Below, piece after piece: positions 17,107-26,444 of a stretch of DNA of 64,000 bases (within the stretch, counting starts at the first letter, position 1; each line of letters begins with the position of its first letter). The position numbers were made by a program, and so were the translations under genes. Location: positions 57,235 to 121,234 of the forward strand of contig NZ_FRFF01000097.1 of assembly GCF_900143625.1 (NCBI RefSeq), in the 5' to 3' direction. Below the pieces are notes generated by a model. The model saw only the letters and a list, made by a program, of their open reading frames with translations. It was not told where the DNA came from and ran no database searches. Origin of the DNA: Nocardiopsis sp. JB363. GTDB taxonomy: Bacteria; Actinomycetota; Actinomycetes; Streptosporangiales; Streptosporangiaceae.

Positions 17107-17218
17107 TCCTCTCCACCCACCCGCAGGGGCCGTGAGGCCCCTGTCAGGCCCGTGCACACCCGAGCGCGCGGGAGACCACGCGGATCCGCCTTACCCTCCG
17201 GAGAACGGATCGGCGGCG

Positions 17219-17422
17219 TCAGTCGCGGCGGTCGACGAGGACGAACTCCTCGGGGATCGCCTTGGCGATGCGGCCCGAGGCGTCGGTGCGCAGCAGGCCG
17301 AGCATGCGGCCCAGCTCGTGGCAGTCATCGCAGTGGACGCCGGCGTGCACACTCCGGTGCCCGGTGTCGGCGATCTGCTCGGCCCTGTCCTCGGACTTGA
17401 CGGTGGAGATAGCCGTGATCAC
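17219..17422 (-). CDS. Small protein coupled to the Clp-like gene
   Basis: It encodes 67 residues from a GTG at 17422 in a GTGA overlap with the unfoldase stop. A CDDCHELGRMLGLL segment offers one CxxC pair. Tight coupling to an unfoldase gene is typical of adaptors or subunits, but nothing in the sequence shows that role. Confidence 0.7.
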   Translation of the reverse strand: MITAISTVKSEDRAEQIADTGHRSVHAGVHCDDCHELGRMLGLLRTDASGRIAKAIPEEFVLVDRRD

Positions 17423-19341
17423 TTGCGTTGGTCGACCGTGCGGGCGATCGCCGCGCTGGTCTGGGTGTTCGTAGCCTGGGCTGCCATGAGCCGGTCCTCG
17501 ATCCAGGACCGGACCGCCTTGTTGGCGGGCCGGGCTCCCTGGGAATCGACGTAGGCGGTCTCGGCCAGGGCCCGCAGCTCATCGTCGGGCATCGCAGTAG
17601 GCAGGGCCTGGGCGAGCCTTGGCTTGGCGTCGACGATCCGCGCCGCTTGGCTCTCGTAGTCGGCAGCCATGATTTGCCGGAACACGACCTTGTCGATCTG
17701 GTTGAAGCCCACGATCAGCGAGAACCGCCCCAGCAGTTCGGGCTCGAAGTGCTTGGCGAGCTCTGTGTTCAGGTTCTGCTGCGAGACGACTCTGGGGCCT
17801 GAGATGAAGCCGATCGAGCTGCTGCTGAGAGCTTCGCGGGCCGCATTGGTCGTGACGATGACGACGGCCTTGGAGAAGTCGAGCAGCTTCCCGTGCGCAT
17901 TGCGGATGTAGCCCTCGTCGAACGCCGAGAGGAACAGTCGCTGCACAGCCATGTCGGCCTTCTCGAACTCGTCGAGCAGGACGACGCGGTGTGGGTTGGA
18001 CTCGAGCGTGTCGAAGGGCAGCTCCTGGTTGGAGTCGGACCCGATGTAACCCGGAGGCGCTCCGATGATCTTCGCGGTCGAGGACGGGGTGTGGTACTCC
18101 GTCATGTTGAGCACGATCGGCTCCTGGCCGGTCATCTGTTCGGCGAGGATCTTCGCGGTCTCGGTCTTGCCCGAGCCTGAAGTGCCAGCGAACATGCATG
18201 TGAGTGGGGTCTTCGTCGGGAACAGCCCGAGCTCCTCGCGCGCAATGCGGTCGGCGACCTTCTCCAGGACCTCGTCCTGGCCCTGGAGCCGATCGAGCAG
18301 CGTCGTGCGCAGCGTCGCGGCGTCGAAGTCCGGGCGTTGGGCGTTGCCTGTCATCAGTGACTTGGCGACGTCGAGGACGCGCGTGACTGTCAGCGGCACC
18401 TGGGGAATCGACCGCAGGGTCGCCGCCAAGGCCTGGTCGCCAGCGGCCTCGGCCTGGGTGATGAGCTTCTTCTGCTCCAATACGCGGTCGGCCATCGAAC
18501 GGTCGAGCAGCGTGATGGCGCTGTCGGGCCGGTGGGCGCTGGCCTTCGAGTTCGCCTCGGCGATCTTGACCGTCTCGGCCAGCACGTCGTCGGAGACTCC
18601 GATCTGGTGGCGGTAGTGCGCCATCAGGCCGGGCCGGACGGTGCCCAGGACCGCGAGCGTCTGCTCGACGGTCAACTCGTCGACGATGAGCTGGGTGAAG
18701 CGGCGGGCGAAGGCCGGGTCCTCGTCGAAGGCGCGCGACTCGTTCGAGGTGGTCGCGCCGATGACGCTCATCTGCCCGCGGGCCAGCGCCGGCTTGAGGA
18801 TCTGGCTGATCTTGCGGTTGGTCGGCTCGCTGTGTGAACTCGATCCGCCGGTGATCTGGTGGATCTCGTCGATGAACAGGAGAGCCTTGTTCTTGGGGTC
18901 CGAGGCGAAGTCGACGACGGCCTGGACCTTCTCCTCCAGCTGACCGACTATGCCGGAGCCGGCGACGAGGTTGGTCACCGGCAGCTCGTAGACCGTACAG
19001 TCCTTGAGCAGGTCCGGGATGAGCGAGTCGTCGAGGGCGATGCGGCGGGCGATATCCTCGACGATCTTGGTCTTGCCGACGCCGGCTAGGCCCTTGAGTA
19101 GGACGTTGGGCTTGTTCTTGCTGATGAGGGTGGCCAGCGTCTGCTCGATGAGCGTGTCACGGAAGAGCGTCGGGGCGGCGTTCTTGAATTTTTCGTTGTA
19201 GTCGACGAGCAGCTCCTTGACGGCGTCCTCGCTCTGGCCGCTCGGGGCAAAAGGGCCGCCCATGCCGACGCCGATGCCTCCGGTCGGTGGGCCGCTGCTG
19301 CTCGCGTCGTCGTTGCCCTGGGTGAAGTTGGACAGTCCCAT
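17419..19341 (-). CDS. Double-AAA+ Clp/Hsp100-like unfoldase
   Basis: It encodes 640 residues from an ATG at 19341 with AAGGAGG seven bases upstream. Two AAA+ modules are complete: Walker A GLAGVGKT (84-91) and LFIDEIHQ; then GTSGSGKT (386-393), VVLLDEFEK (D457, E458) and an arginine finger in PELLGRF (539). It lacks the usual Clp N-domain and ClpB middle domain. Residues 510-512 are IGF, placed just after VTTNA exactly where ClpA/ClpC carry their ClpP-docking loop. This suggests it feeds substrates to the host ClpP. It is downstream of VWA and MoxR-like genes. Confidence 0.85.
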   Translation of the reverse strand: MGLSNFTQGNDDASSSGPPTGGIGVGMGGPFAPSGQSEDAVKELLVDYNEKFKNAAPTLFRDTLIEQTLATLISKNKPNVLLKGLAGVGKTKIVEDIARRIALDDSLIPDLLKDCTVYELPVTNLVAGSGIVGQLEEKVQAVVDFASDPKNKALLFIDEIHQITGGSSSHSEPTNRKISQILKPALARGQMSVIGATTSNESRAFDEDPAFARRFTQLIVDELTVEQTLAVLGTVRPGLMAHYRHQIGVSDDVLAETVKIAEANSKASAHRPDSAITLLDRSMADRVLEQKKLITQAEAAGDQALAATLRSIPQVPLTVTRVLDVAKSLMTGNAQRPDFDAATLRTTLLDRLQGQDEVLEKVADRIAREELGLFPTKTPLTCMFAGTSGSGKTETAKILAEQMTGQEPIVLNMTEYHTPSSTAKIIGAPPGYIGSDSNQELPFDTLESNPHRVVLLDEFEKADMAVQRLFLSAFDEGYIRNAHGKLLDFSKAVVIVTTNAAREALSSSSIGFISGPRVVSQQNLNTELAKHFEPELLGRFSLIVGFNQIDKVVFRQIMAADYESQAARIVDAKPRLAQALPTAMPDDELRALAETAYVDSQGARPANKAVRSWIEDRLMAAQATNTQTSAAIARTVDQRK

Positions 19342-19487
19342 GGCGAGGCCTCCTTCGATGGATGCCGGGTCGACGCGACGCTGGTGGGCGCGAGCGATCC
19401 GGGCGGATGAGAGATGAGGTGGCCGATCCCGCAGCGCCGCCTGGCGGATCAGGATGCGCTACGGGTCGCAGTCGTGCGCTCGGCTGG

Positions 19488-21164
19488 TCAGAGCACCATG
19501 CCCAGCAGCTTCTGGCGGATCGACGGGTCGATGTGGTGCATGTCGTCGGCGAAGCCCGTGGCGGATCGGACTATGAGGGTCCAGTCCGTGGCCGAGCACG
19601 GCGCGTAGTACAGGTTCGCCGGATGGTCGACGCGGGCCGATGGGGGCGGCCACTCGAAGTCGGTAATCATTAGGCTTAGCTGCCGCTTGCGCTTGTTCGA
19701 CGCGTTGATGTAGTCCCAGACCTGCTTGAACTCGGTGCCGCCGGTGACCTTGGGCACCCGGCGGAACTCCTTCCAGATCTGGCGCAGCGACTTGTTCTCC
19801 ACCCTGAGCAGCGTCTCCTGCGAGATGATGTGGCTGAACGAGTTGAAGTAGATGTTGACGCCCAGCTTCTTGGCGATGCGGATGAGCATCATCACCGCCT
19901 CCTGGTAGTTCTCCTCAGAGATCGACCCGGAGGTGTCGATGTAGACGTGCAGGTCGGGCATGTACTGCACCGAGCTGATCCGGCCGGGCTTGTTGAAGTC
20001 GTCCGGGTCGCGCCTGTTCGTCTTGAGAAACGTCCTCTTCGTGGTGCGGTAGACATTCTGCGACTTGTTGACCCTGCCCATGCGGCGCAGCACGCGGGTG
20101 ATGTCCTTGAACAGGTCCAGCCTCGTGGGCGGGGCCTTGCGGAACTTCACCTGTGCGGAGCGCGAGCCGGGCTGGCCCGGCTGCTGGTTCGCTCCTATGG
20201 CTGCGGCCTTGGCGGCGGCCCGCGGCAGCGAGGTCAGCTTGGAAAGCGCGGAGTTCGAGACGACCTTCACCGGCGAGACCAGCGACTGGTTGATGAGGTT
20301 CCACTCCCCCGTGACCTGAGGCGCGGAGGCGCGGGCGTGCGCCTCAACGTTGACCAGGACCACGGACTTCGGGCAGAACAGCTCGCCGACCGTGAACGGC
20401 AGGACTCCGACATCGAAGATCTGGCCGCGCTGCTGGCCGATGTAGGTCATCAGCATGTGCATCAGCAAGCGCGGGAAGGACAGTTCGTCGTTACCGTCAG
20501 AGTCGTTCTTGCGCAGCAGCAGGGACTCGGTGAGCCCTTGGAGCGAGAGCTTGGCGAAGTCGCCGATCAGCTTCAGGGTTGTCGCCGGCACCGGCGAACT
20601 CGCGCCACCCAGAGCTTGGGTCTGAGTGGACAGCCAGACCCGGAAGTCGTCGAAGGCAGCGGCGGACTGGAACCAGAACCCGAGCGTGTCCGGGTGGAAG
20701 GCGTAGGCCAGCGAGGCGAAGAATTCGCTCTCGTCGGCCGAGCCGGCAAGTAGTCCCTTGGCCGCAGGGATCACGTCGGACTGAGCGGTGTAGATTACAC
20801 GGGGCCCGGGTGCGGGCATCTTATTCCGCTGCCCCGCCTGGACCGCGAGGAGCTCGCCGACGGGTAGGGGTGTGGCCTGATCGTAGTTGACCATCGTCTG
20901 GCCCAGCAGCTCCTTTGCGGCCCTCTCGGCGTTGGTGTTGACGTTGTCGCCGAAGCAGGACAGGAGGATGTCCGGGACGTCGCCGGTCAGATCCGTGCCG
21001 GACCCGTCGACGATCGAAGCGGGCGCGTGCGGGCTTAGCGGCTCGAGCAGCGGGTCCACCAGCGCCTCCTGGAAGGCGGGCATCGGATCATAATCGCCAG
21101 TGCAGGTGATCGTGTGGATCGCGTCGAGCACGGCCGGCTTCTGATTGGTGACGGTAATCGTCAT
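19488..21164 (-). CDS. VWA-domain protein (CobT-like partner of MoxR ATPase)
   Basis: It encodes 558 residues from an ATG at 21164 behind AAGGAG. The C-terminal part is a von Willebrand A domain with an intact metal site: DTSGS (D410, S412, S414), the Thr in TGGTEF, and the Asp in MITDFEW. The N-terminal 400 residues are helical with a basic patch at 340-395 (RKAPPTRLDLFKDITRVLRR). VWA proteins of this kind act with MoxR-type ATPases to remodel or insert cofactors into target complexes. The MoxR-like gene is directly upstream. Confidence 0.85.
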   Translation of the reverse strand: MTITVTNQKPAVLDAIHTITCTGDYDPMPAFQEALVDPLLEPLSPHAPASIVDGSGTDLTGDVPDILLSCFGDNVNTNAERAAKELLGQTMVNYDQATPLPVGELLAVQAGQRNKMPAPGPRVIYTAQSDVIPAAKGLLAGSADESEFFASLAYAFHPDTLGFWFQSAAAFDDFRVWLSTQTQALGGASSPVPATTLKLIGDFAKLSLQGLTESLLLRKNDSDGNDELSFPRLLMHMLMTYIGQQRGQIFDVGVLPFTVGELFCPKSVVLVNVEAHARASAPQVTGEWNLINQSLVSPVKVVSNSALSKLTSLPRAAAKAAAIGANQQPGQPGSRSAQVKFRKAPPTRLDLFKDITRVLRRMGRVNKSQNVYRTTKRTFLKTNRRDPDDFNKPGRISSVQYMPDLHVYIDTSGSISEENYQEAVMMLIRIAKKLGVNIYFNSFSHIISQETLLRVENKSLRQIWKEFRRVPKVTGGTEFKQVWDYINASNKRKRQLSLMITDFEWPPPSARVDHPANLYYAPCSATDWTLIVRSATGFADDMHHIDPSIRQKLLGMVL

Positions 21165-21231
21165 CGCGGTGATCTCCTTCTGAGGTCAGGGGCTGCGGCG
21201 ATGCGCGGATGGTTCTGCGGGCCGCCGGCGA

Positions 21232-21263
21232 GAGCGGGGAGCGGCTGAAGCCACTCCCCGCTC
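21232..21263 (-). terminator. 9-bp stem-loop between MoxR and VWA genes
   Basis: Arms 21232-21240 and 21255-21263 are perfect with a 14-base loop, 19 bases after the MoxR-like stop at 21282. It may act as a partial terminator or a processing site that sets subunit ratios. Confidence 0.55.
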
Positions 21264-21281
21264 CGCACGGTGCAGCCTTGA

Positions 21282-22520
21282 TCAGAGGAATGCCGACAGG
21301 ACGGGCTTGGCCGCATTGGCGACCGGCGCGTCGATGTCTAGAAAGGCCTCCAAATTCTGGCGGTCGACCTGCTGGCTGGTCACCATCTCGATGAGGGTGC
21401 GGGTGTGCTCCGGCTCGATCCGAGTGGCGGTCTGCGCCAGCTGCTCGATCAGGCGGGCGTTGTCCGAGTTCTCTTTGAGGGCGTACAGCAACGCGCCGGA
21501 GATCTCTTTCTCGGTGAGTTCTGCGATCTTCTTGGCCAGTTCCGTGACCGTGCCCGCGACCTTGAGTTCCGCGTAGCAGTTCGGCTTCGGGACGTTGACC
21601 CGGTTGGCGGCGGCCGGGCCCGAGTTCGAGGCGAGGTCCTCGGCGATGGTGGCCACCACCTGGGTGGTGAACATGGTGTCGCCGGTGTAGGCCTCGATGA
21701 TCTCGTTGAGCTCGGAGGTCTCGCGCCCGCCGATCTGGACCGGGGTCGCCAGGTGGCTGGCCAAGTCCTGACGGTCGGCCGCGTTCAGCCACTTCGACAA
21801 GTAGTCGATTGTGCGCGGCGTGGTGAGCTGGTTCATCTCTTCGCCGCCGTCGAACAGCTCGGCCATGGTGACGTTGCCGTCGTCGTCCTCGTTCTGGCCA
21901 TCGGCGACGATCGCGTTCGGTGTGGACTTCTGGAAGATCAGCGCCGGGTACTGCGTGAGCACCTTCTTCACCCACGGGTTCAGGTTCGGGACGACAGACA
22001 TCAGGGTCGAGGCGTCGGGCTCCACGTGGAAGATGGCGAACCGGGACAGGCTCGCCTCGTCCAATGTGGTGACGGTGCCCTTGTCGTTGCCAGCGACGAC
22101 GATGCACACGTTCTTCGGCAGCTCGACATGGCCCATGCGGCGCAAGGTCACCAGGGTGAGCGCGCCGGAGGTCACGTCCGAGGTCGTGCGGTTGATCTCG
22201 TCGAGGAAGAGGATCGGCCATTCGCGAGGGTTGGCCTCGGCATAGTCGATCGCGTCCTGGATGACCTGGTGGGGGTAGAAGACCTGCTTGTAGCTGTCGG
22301 TGCCGTCGTCCTTGGTGTAGGGCACGAGGCGCGCTCCAGTGAGGTCGGCCTTGTCAGCGAGCTGGTTGCAGGGCAGGACGAAGGCTTTGGTGTCCATGCT
22401 GTAGGCGAGGTCCTCAACGAAGGAGCTCTTGCCGATGCCAGGCTCACCCATGAGCGCAGGCGTCGCGCCGATCTCGAGGGATTGCCGGACGAGCTTGGTC
22501 AGGGTGTCGTTGAACTTCAC
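21282..22520 (-). CDS. MoxR/CobS-like AAA+ ATPase
   Basis: It encodes 412 residues from a GTG at 22520 behind AAAGGA. Walker A is GEPGIGKS (25-32), Walker B is LFLDEINR (D107, E108), followed by the MoxR-type LRRMGHVELPKNVCIVVAGN. Large MoxR-clade ATPases pair with VWA proteins, and such a protein is encoded next. A 170-residue helical C-terminal domain is present. The pair is probably a chaperone-like machine; the substrate is unknown. Confidence 0.85.
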   Translation of the reverse strand: MKFNDTLTKLVRQSLEIGATPALMGEPGIGKSSFVEDLAYSMDTKAFVLPCNQLADKADLTGARLVPYTKDDGTDSYKQVFYPHQVIQDAIDYAEANPREWPILFLDEINRTTSDVTSGALTLVTLRRMGHVELPKNVCIVVAGNDKGTVTTLDEASLSRFAIFHVEPDASTLMSVVPNLNPWVKKVLTQYPALIFQKSTPNAIVADGQNEDDDGNVTMAELFDGGEEMNQLTTPRTIDYLSKWLNAADRQDLASHLATPVQIGGRETSELNEIIEAYTGDTMFTTQVVATIAEDLASNSGPAAANRVNVPKPNCYAELKVAGTVTELAKKIAELTEKEISGALLYALKENSDNARLIEQLAQTATRIEPEHTRTLIEMVTSQQVDRQNLEAFLDIDAPVANAAKPVLSAFL

Positions 22521-22805
22521 AGTGAATTCCTTTGATCATGGGTGAGAAGGGCTTCTTGAACCACCGGGAGGTGCGTCGCAGGCAGAGGGCCGAAGACAGA
22601 GCACGGGCGTTCTCGGAGAACCGTTCGCAGATCACGTCAGCGGGCTGGCTGGGACCATGGAGCCGCTCATGACGAGTCCGGCTCTGTGGTTGAGAACGAA
22701 GACCTTCACCACGAGGCGGTGCGGTCCTGCTCCAGCACCGCCTCCATCCCCGGATCGCGTTTCGCGATCCAACCCCTGCCTCGGGCAAAGCCTGGCCAGC
22801 AGCGT
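22521..22805 (-). terminator. Gap with 8-bp hairpin after the primase gene
   Basis: GGATCGCG (22752-22759) and CGCGATCC (22763-22770) pair around a 3-base loop, 36 bases after the primase stop at 22806. The remaining 230 bases hold no convincing gene and probably contain the promoter of the MoxR-like gene. Confidence 0.6.
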
Positions 22806-23834
22806 TCAGGCAGCACCAATGGAGCGCTCCCGCGCCCGTGTCCGCCGATCGGCGACCAGCGAGGCAGCGCGGTCGAGCAGATAGGGCCGCCCGTTACGCG
22901 TCTCCGTGTGCTTCGCCCGCTTGGGCAGCACCTCGACGGCGGCGGCGTAGAGGAGCCAGGCCTGGTCGCTGGCCGAGTAACTCGTCTGCCTCATCCCGGC
23001 ATGGAGGTTCATCGCCTGGATCTGCTCGGCGTAGAGCGTGCCGAGGACGGAGAACTCCCAGCGAGAGCGATCGTGGTCGAAGTCGGACAGGTCCTTGCGC
23101 CGGCTCTCGGAGCCGGCGACCGCCGCGGCGACGATGTCGTGGGTGCCGGGAATGTCGGGCATGTCCTCGTCGGTGACGATCTCACCGGCGGATCCGGCGG
23201 TGCTGGCGCGGGCGTTCTCGGCCAGGGCGGCGTAGAGGTCCTCGAGCGAGGCGAAGCGGACCGGCGGCCCGTCACCCGCGAGCCCTGCGGCCACGGGCCG
23301 GCGAGTGAAGGTGATCCAGTGGTCGAGGAGGATCTCGAACCATCCGTTCCTCTCACGCAGGACTCGCTTGTGGGCGGCCTGTGGGAAGTCGTGGAGGTTC
23401 TTCGGCCGCGGCATGGCCAAGTGGTAACCGCGCCCCGACATCGAGGTCTCGGCCCAGAGGACGCCGGGCAGGCGCAGCAGGTCGGCCGCGAGGTCGGGCG
23501 GGCAGTCGGGCTCGACGTCGACGACGACGACACCGTCGCTGTGCGACTGTAGGTAGTAGGCGTGGTTGGCCGCGTTGGGCAGGGCAGCGACGAGTTCACT
23601 GAGGCTCATCAAGCAGGTCGAGTCGAGAGAGAAGGCCCCGCGCAGAGGGCCGTCGTGCTGGCATCCGGGACGGCAGCCCTCGAGGAGATGGCGGACGTCG
23701 ATCGGTGCCTTGTGCCCGGAGTCGGGGTCGTCGCCGAGCCTCCCGGACACCGTCCAGCGCCGAACGGGGGCCAACGTCTGGATGGTCGGGTTGGCGTAGA
23801 ACTCCGGGAAGAGTGCGAGTGGATCGACGGTCAC
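22806..23834 (-). CDS. Archaeo-eukaryotic-type primase (prim-pol fold)
   Basis: It encodes 342 residues from a GTG at 23834 behind GAAGG. The three AEP signatures appear in order: VVVVDVEP (D106, E108), SMSGRGYHL with H138, and the strand WFEILLDHWITFTRRP with E167, which matches the family's E-I-x-x-x-x-R/W-x-x-T pattern. These enzymes make primers on plasmids and phages. The C-terminal 150 residues are helical. It is directly downstream of an SSB-like gene, supporting a replication role. Confidence 0.8.
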   Translation of the reverse strand: MTVDPLALFPEFYANPTIQTLAPVRRWTVSGRLGDDPDSGHKAPIDVRHLLEGCRPGCQHDGPLRGAFSLDSTCLMSLSELVAALPNAANHAYYLQSHSDGVVVVDVEPDCPPDLAADLLRLPGVLWAETSMSGRGYHLAMPRPKNLHDFPQAAHKRVLRERNGWFEILLDHWITFTRRPVAAGLAGDGPPVRFASLEDLYAALAENARASTAGSAGEIVTDEDMPDIPGTHDIVAAAVAGSESRRKDLSDFDHDRSRWEFSVLGTLYAEQIQAMNLHAGMRQTSYSASDQAWLLYAAAVEVLPKRAKHTETRNGRPYLLDRAASLVADRRTRARERSIGAA

Positions 23835-23873
23835 ATCGACTGCCTTCGTGTGTCGGTGGTCAGGGGAAAAGGA

Positions 23874-23908
23874 CGAGGCCCCGCTCTGCGCACCAGCGCG
23901 GGGCCTCG
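23874..23908 (-). terminator. 11-bp stem-loop between SSB-like and primase genes
   Basis: Arms 23874-23884 and 23898-23908 pair perfectly with a 13-base loop, 25 bases past the stop at 23933. It could reduce primase expression relative to the abundant DNA-binding protein upstream. Confidence 0.65.
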
Positions 23909-23932
23909 CCGATCGGTCATGGACGCGTCCGC

Positions 23933-24895
23933 TCAGCCGTTGTAGGCGATCCCGGCCTGGGGCTGGGATTGCTGCGGGGCCCAGGGGCTGCTCGGGTCCG
24001 GAGTCCCGATGGCCGAGGCGACGTCCTTGGCCGCCTCGTTCTCGGCGCGCAGCGTGGCGTTCTCAGCTTCGATGCGGGCGAGCTTCTGCTCGGCGGTCTC
24101 CTCGGCCTGGACCGGGGCAGACTGCGCCCGCAAGGGAGTCTGCTGGACGACCTGCGGCTGGGCGACGGAGGCCGGAGCGACCTGCTGCGCGGACGGAGCC
24201 GACTGGGTCGGGGCCCGCTGGACCTGACCGGCCGGCTGAGGAGCCGGGAAGGACAGACCGGAGGTCTCGTCGACCTCGGTGCCCACGGGATCGGCCTCAC
24301 CAACAGGGTTGACCTCGTTGGACGGCACGGCCTGCATCGGCTGGGCCAAGGTGATGCCGCGGGCCTTCAGCTGGGATTCGTCGACGCCGCCGGGGGTGTA
24401 GTAGCGAGGGGCCTCGTTGACGAGCACGTGGGTCAGTCCCAGACCGCGGTTCTCCTGGTCCCTTGACTTGTACACCTCCAGGACGAGAGTGACGTCGAGC
24501 CCGTGGGCGAGCTCCTGGCCGCTGAAGTCCTGGACGAAGCCACCCTCACCGGGACTCCCGATGATGGGCAGGTTGTTGCCCTTGGAATCGATCGAGTAAC
24601 TGAGGCCGTCCTCAGGCTTCAACTTCGAGGTGTAGCAGCGCTCGGCGACGTACTGCTCCTCGAGAGTCGGGTTGTCGGGGTCGGCACAGGTGACCTGGGC
24701 ACCGCCACTGATGGTGGCGGTGGTGTACGGACTGGTGATGTCGTACTTCATCCCGGCCCGGCGGCGGCGGGCGTTGGCCTTCGCGAGCTCCTCGCCCTCG
24801 ATGCGGCGGGTGAGCCGGGCGAAGGCGAGCTTGCCCCGGATGGTGACGACGGAGCCCTCGGTGAGCTGGTCGGCGCGGACGGTGTGGTTGGCCAT
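23933..24895 (-). CDS. Probable single-stranded-DNA-binding protein
   Basis: It encodes 320 residues from an ATG at 24895. The N-terminal 170 residues are beta-rich and begin with a strand pattern (EGSVVTIRGKLAFARLTRRI) that fits an OB-like fold. The C-terminal 150 residues are Gln/Pro/Ala-rich and disordered with one acidic helix (EETAEQKLARIEAENATLRA). Folded head plus long disordered tail, and position before a primase, fit an SSB. It lacks the classical acidic DDDIPF tip, so this is inference. Confidence 0.55.
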   Translation of the reverse strand: MANHTVRADQLTEGSVVTIRGKLAFARLTRRIEGEELAKANARRRRAGMKYDITSPYTTATISGGAQVTCADPDNPTLEEQYVAERCYTSKLKPEDGLSYSIDSKGNNLPIIGSPGEGGFVQDFSGQELAHGLDVTLVLEVYKSRDQENRGLGLTHVLVNEAPRYYTPGGVDESQLKARGITLAQPMQAVPSNEVNPVGEADPVGTEVDETSGLSFPAPQPAGQVQRAPTQSAPSAQQVAPASVAQPQVVQQTPLRAQSAPVQAEETAEQKLARIEAENATLRAENEAAKDVASAIGTPDPSSPWAPQQSQPQAGIAYNG

Positions 24896-24947
24896 GTGCG
24901 ATTCAACTTTCTACTGGGTAGCCAGTGGTCAGGCGCGCAATGAATCT

Positions 24948-24971
24948 AATGATCTTTAAATGATTATTATA
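24948..24971 (-). promoter_or_regulatory. Promoter and AATGATCTTTA box of the SSB/primase operon
   Basis: On the minus strand a perfect TATAAT lies at 24971-24966. Just downstream, 24958-24948 carries the box AATGATCTTTA (plus-strand sense), also found at 47723-47733 before the SF3 helicase operon. The start codon is 53 bases further on. Confidence 0.65.
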
Positions 24972-25091
24972 CTGATCTATCCCATCGAGATCTGTTCTTG
25001 TATGAGTGGCTGCGAAAATGGCCGACCGGATCGCGGTCGTGCGATCCGGTCGGCCGATGGATGAGGCGGATACGGTTATGGGAGTGCGACT

Positions 25092-25328
25092 TCAGCGCAG
25101 TGCGCCGAGCGCTTCACTCAGGGTTCGGAAGCGCTCGATCTCGACTTTCATCACGGCGACGTCGTCAGGCGAGTAGTCCTGCAAGCAGTCGAGCTTGTAG
25201 CCACCGCACAGCTCGATCATCGCGGTGAACGAGACCGAAGGCCCCGACGATGCTTCGTTGATCTATTTGAGCGCGTGCGCCGTGATGATGGTCTGGGCCG
25301 CGGAGACGGCCAGATCGGGCTCATTCAT
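25092..25328 (-). pseudogene. 79-codon gene with one in-frame TAG
   Basis: It starts at an ATG at 25328 inside an ATGAATGA overlap with the upstream stop, reads MNEPDLAVSAAQTIITAHAL, meets TAG at 25263-25265 (codon 22), then continues as INEASSGPSVSFTAMIELCG to a TGA at 25092. There is no other defect. CAG at the TAG position would give a normal small protein. Confidence 0.6.
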
Positions 25329-25611
25329 GAGGGTTGCCCCCGTCGTCCGGCCGCAGCGTCGGGGTCTGGACGTCGAGCCAGGCCTGCATCGCCTCGAGGG
25401 CGGTGAAGACGTCGTCGCTCACGTCGAGGCGGATGAGTTCGGTCCAGCCGATCTGTGTGAGCGTCGCAACGTCGAACTCACCGCGGCTGGCCTCGGTCAC
25501 CCGGTACAGGCCGGATCCAGTGACCTCGTAGATGGTCTGGCCGGGCCTGTGCGCTTCGCGGGACCGCTCGTACTTGACGGGCAGCTGTGATGCGCGGAGA
25601 GGAAGGGCCAT
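25321..25611 (-). CDS. Small hypothetical protein
   Basis: It encodes 96 residues from an ATG at 25611 with CAGGAG upstream. A beta-rich core (GQTIYEVTGSGLYRVTEASR) precedes a helical C-terminus. It lies between two TAG-interrupted genes in the same operon. No family is recognised. Confidence 0.7.
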   Translation of the reverse strand: MALPLRASQLPVKYERSREAHRPGQTIYEVTGSGLYRVTEASRGEFDVATLTQIGWTELIRLDVSDDVFTALEAMQAWLDVQTPTLRPDDGGNPHE

Positions 25612-25614
25612 GGG

Positions 25615-25863
25615 CTACTGCTCCTGTCGGTCGCAGATATCGAGGACGATCCGTGCCGCCTGGTCATGGGTCTTGGGCACCCCGGTGCGTAGGTCCTCAC
25701 CGGACGCGACGACCTCGGCGCTCGGGCCGCATGTAAGCCGCTAGCCCCACCGGCCGCCGTAGGAGCGGCCGAGGGTGCCGCCGCCGATCTTGCAGGCGCC
25801 GACCTCGCCGTACCTATAGGCGATGGTGAGCTCGTCGAGCTCAGGGGCGAAGACGCCGGTCAT
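25615..25863 (-). pseudogene. 83-codon gene with one in-frame TAG
   Basis: It starts in an ATGA overlap at 25863, reads MTGVFAPELDELTIAYRYGE..., meets TAG at 25741-25743 (codon 41), then continues as RLTCGPSAEVVASGEDLRTG... to a TAG at 25615. Coding character is equally good on both sides. CAG would restore one protein. Confidence 0.6.
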
Positions 25864-26444
25864 GATGCGAGGGCCTTCTTCTTGATAACAGGGGCGAGCT
25901 GGGCGTGGACGTCGGCCATGCGCATGGCGGAGCCGGAGCGGGCGCGGATCCAGTCGCCGATGACGGCGCAGGAGTTGCCGACCATCCAGCGCATAGGGCC
26001 GGACGCCTCGAGGACCGTGCCCGCGGGGCCGGGGCCGGTGACCCGCAGGCGGAACCGGTGGAGGTGCCCGTGGTCGTCCCAGACGGTCACCCGCAGCCAG
26101 AGGCCGGGGGCGTCGACAGCCGGGACGTGGCCGGGACGACAGGTCTTGAGGTGGGCCAGGGTGAGCAGCACTCCCCCATGGCAGCGCCCGGCGGGGCAGG
26201 CGCAGACCAGGTCGCGGCCGGCGAGCTCGCCGACGTGCTCGCGGATCCACCGCGCGCGCTTGTCCGGGGCGTGGAGAACCCACTTGTCGAACTGCTCGAC
26301 GATGTCTTGGCGCGTGCCGTCGCGCCGGACCCTGAACGGGGTCGCCCATGGCGATCCGGGACCGATGTCGACGGCGTCGGTGGGCCTGTCGCGGTCCTTG
26401 ATCCGCCAGAGGCGGCCCGGCGCGTGCAGACGGGCGATGGTCAT
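25860..26444 (-). CDS. DUF4326-domain protein
   Basis: It encodes 194 residues from an ATG at 26444 with CCAGGAGG upstream. The N-terminal half has the DUF4326 signatures: GSPWATPF (residues about 30-37) and CACPAGRCHGGVLLTLAHL (about 82-100), with Cys and His in fixed spacing. DUF4326 proteins occur in phages and plasmids and have no proven function. The frame stays open 80 codons further upstream, so a longer N-terminus is possible. Confidence 0.75.
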   Translation of the reverse strand: MTIARLHAPGRLWRIKDRDRPTDAVDIGPGSPWATPFRVRRDGTRQDIVEQFDKWVLHAPDKRARWIREHVGELAGRDLVCACPAGRCHGGVLLTLAHLKTCRPGHVPAVDAPGLWLRVTVWDDHGHLHRFRLRVTGPGPAGTVLEASGPMRWMVGNSCAVIGDWIRARSGSAMRMADVHAQLAPVIKKKALAS

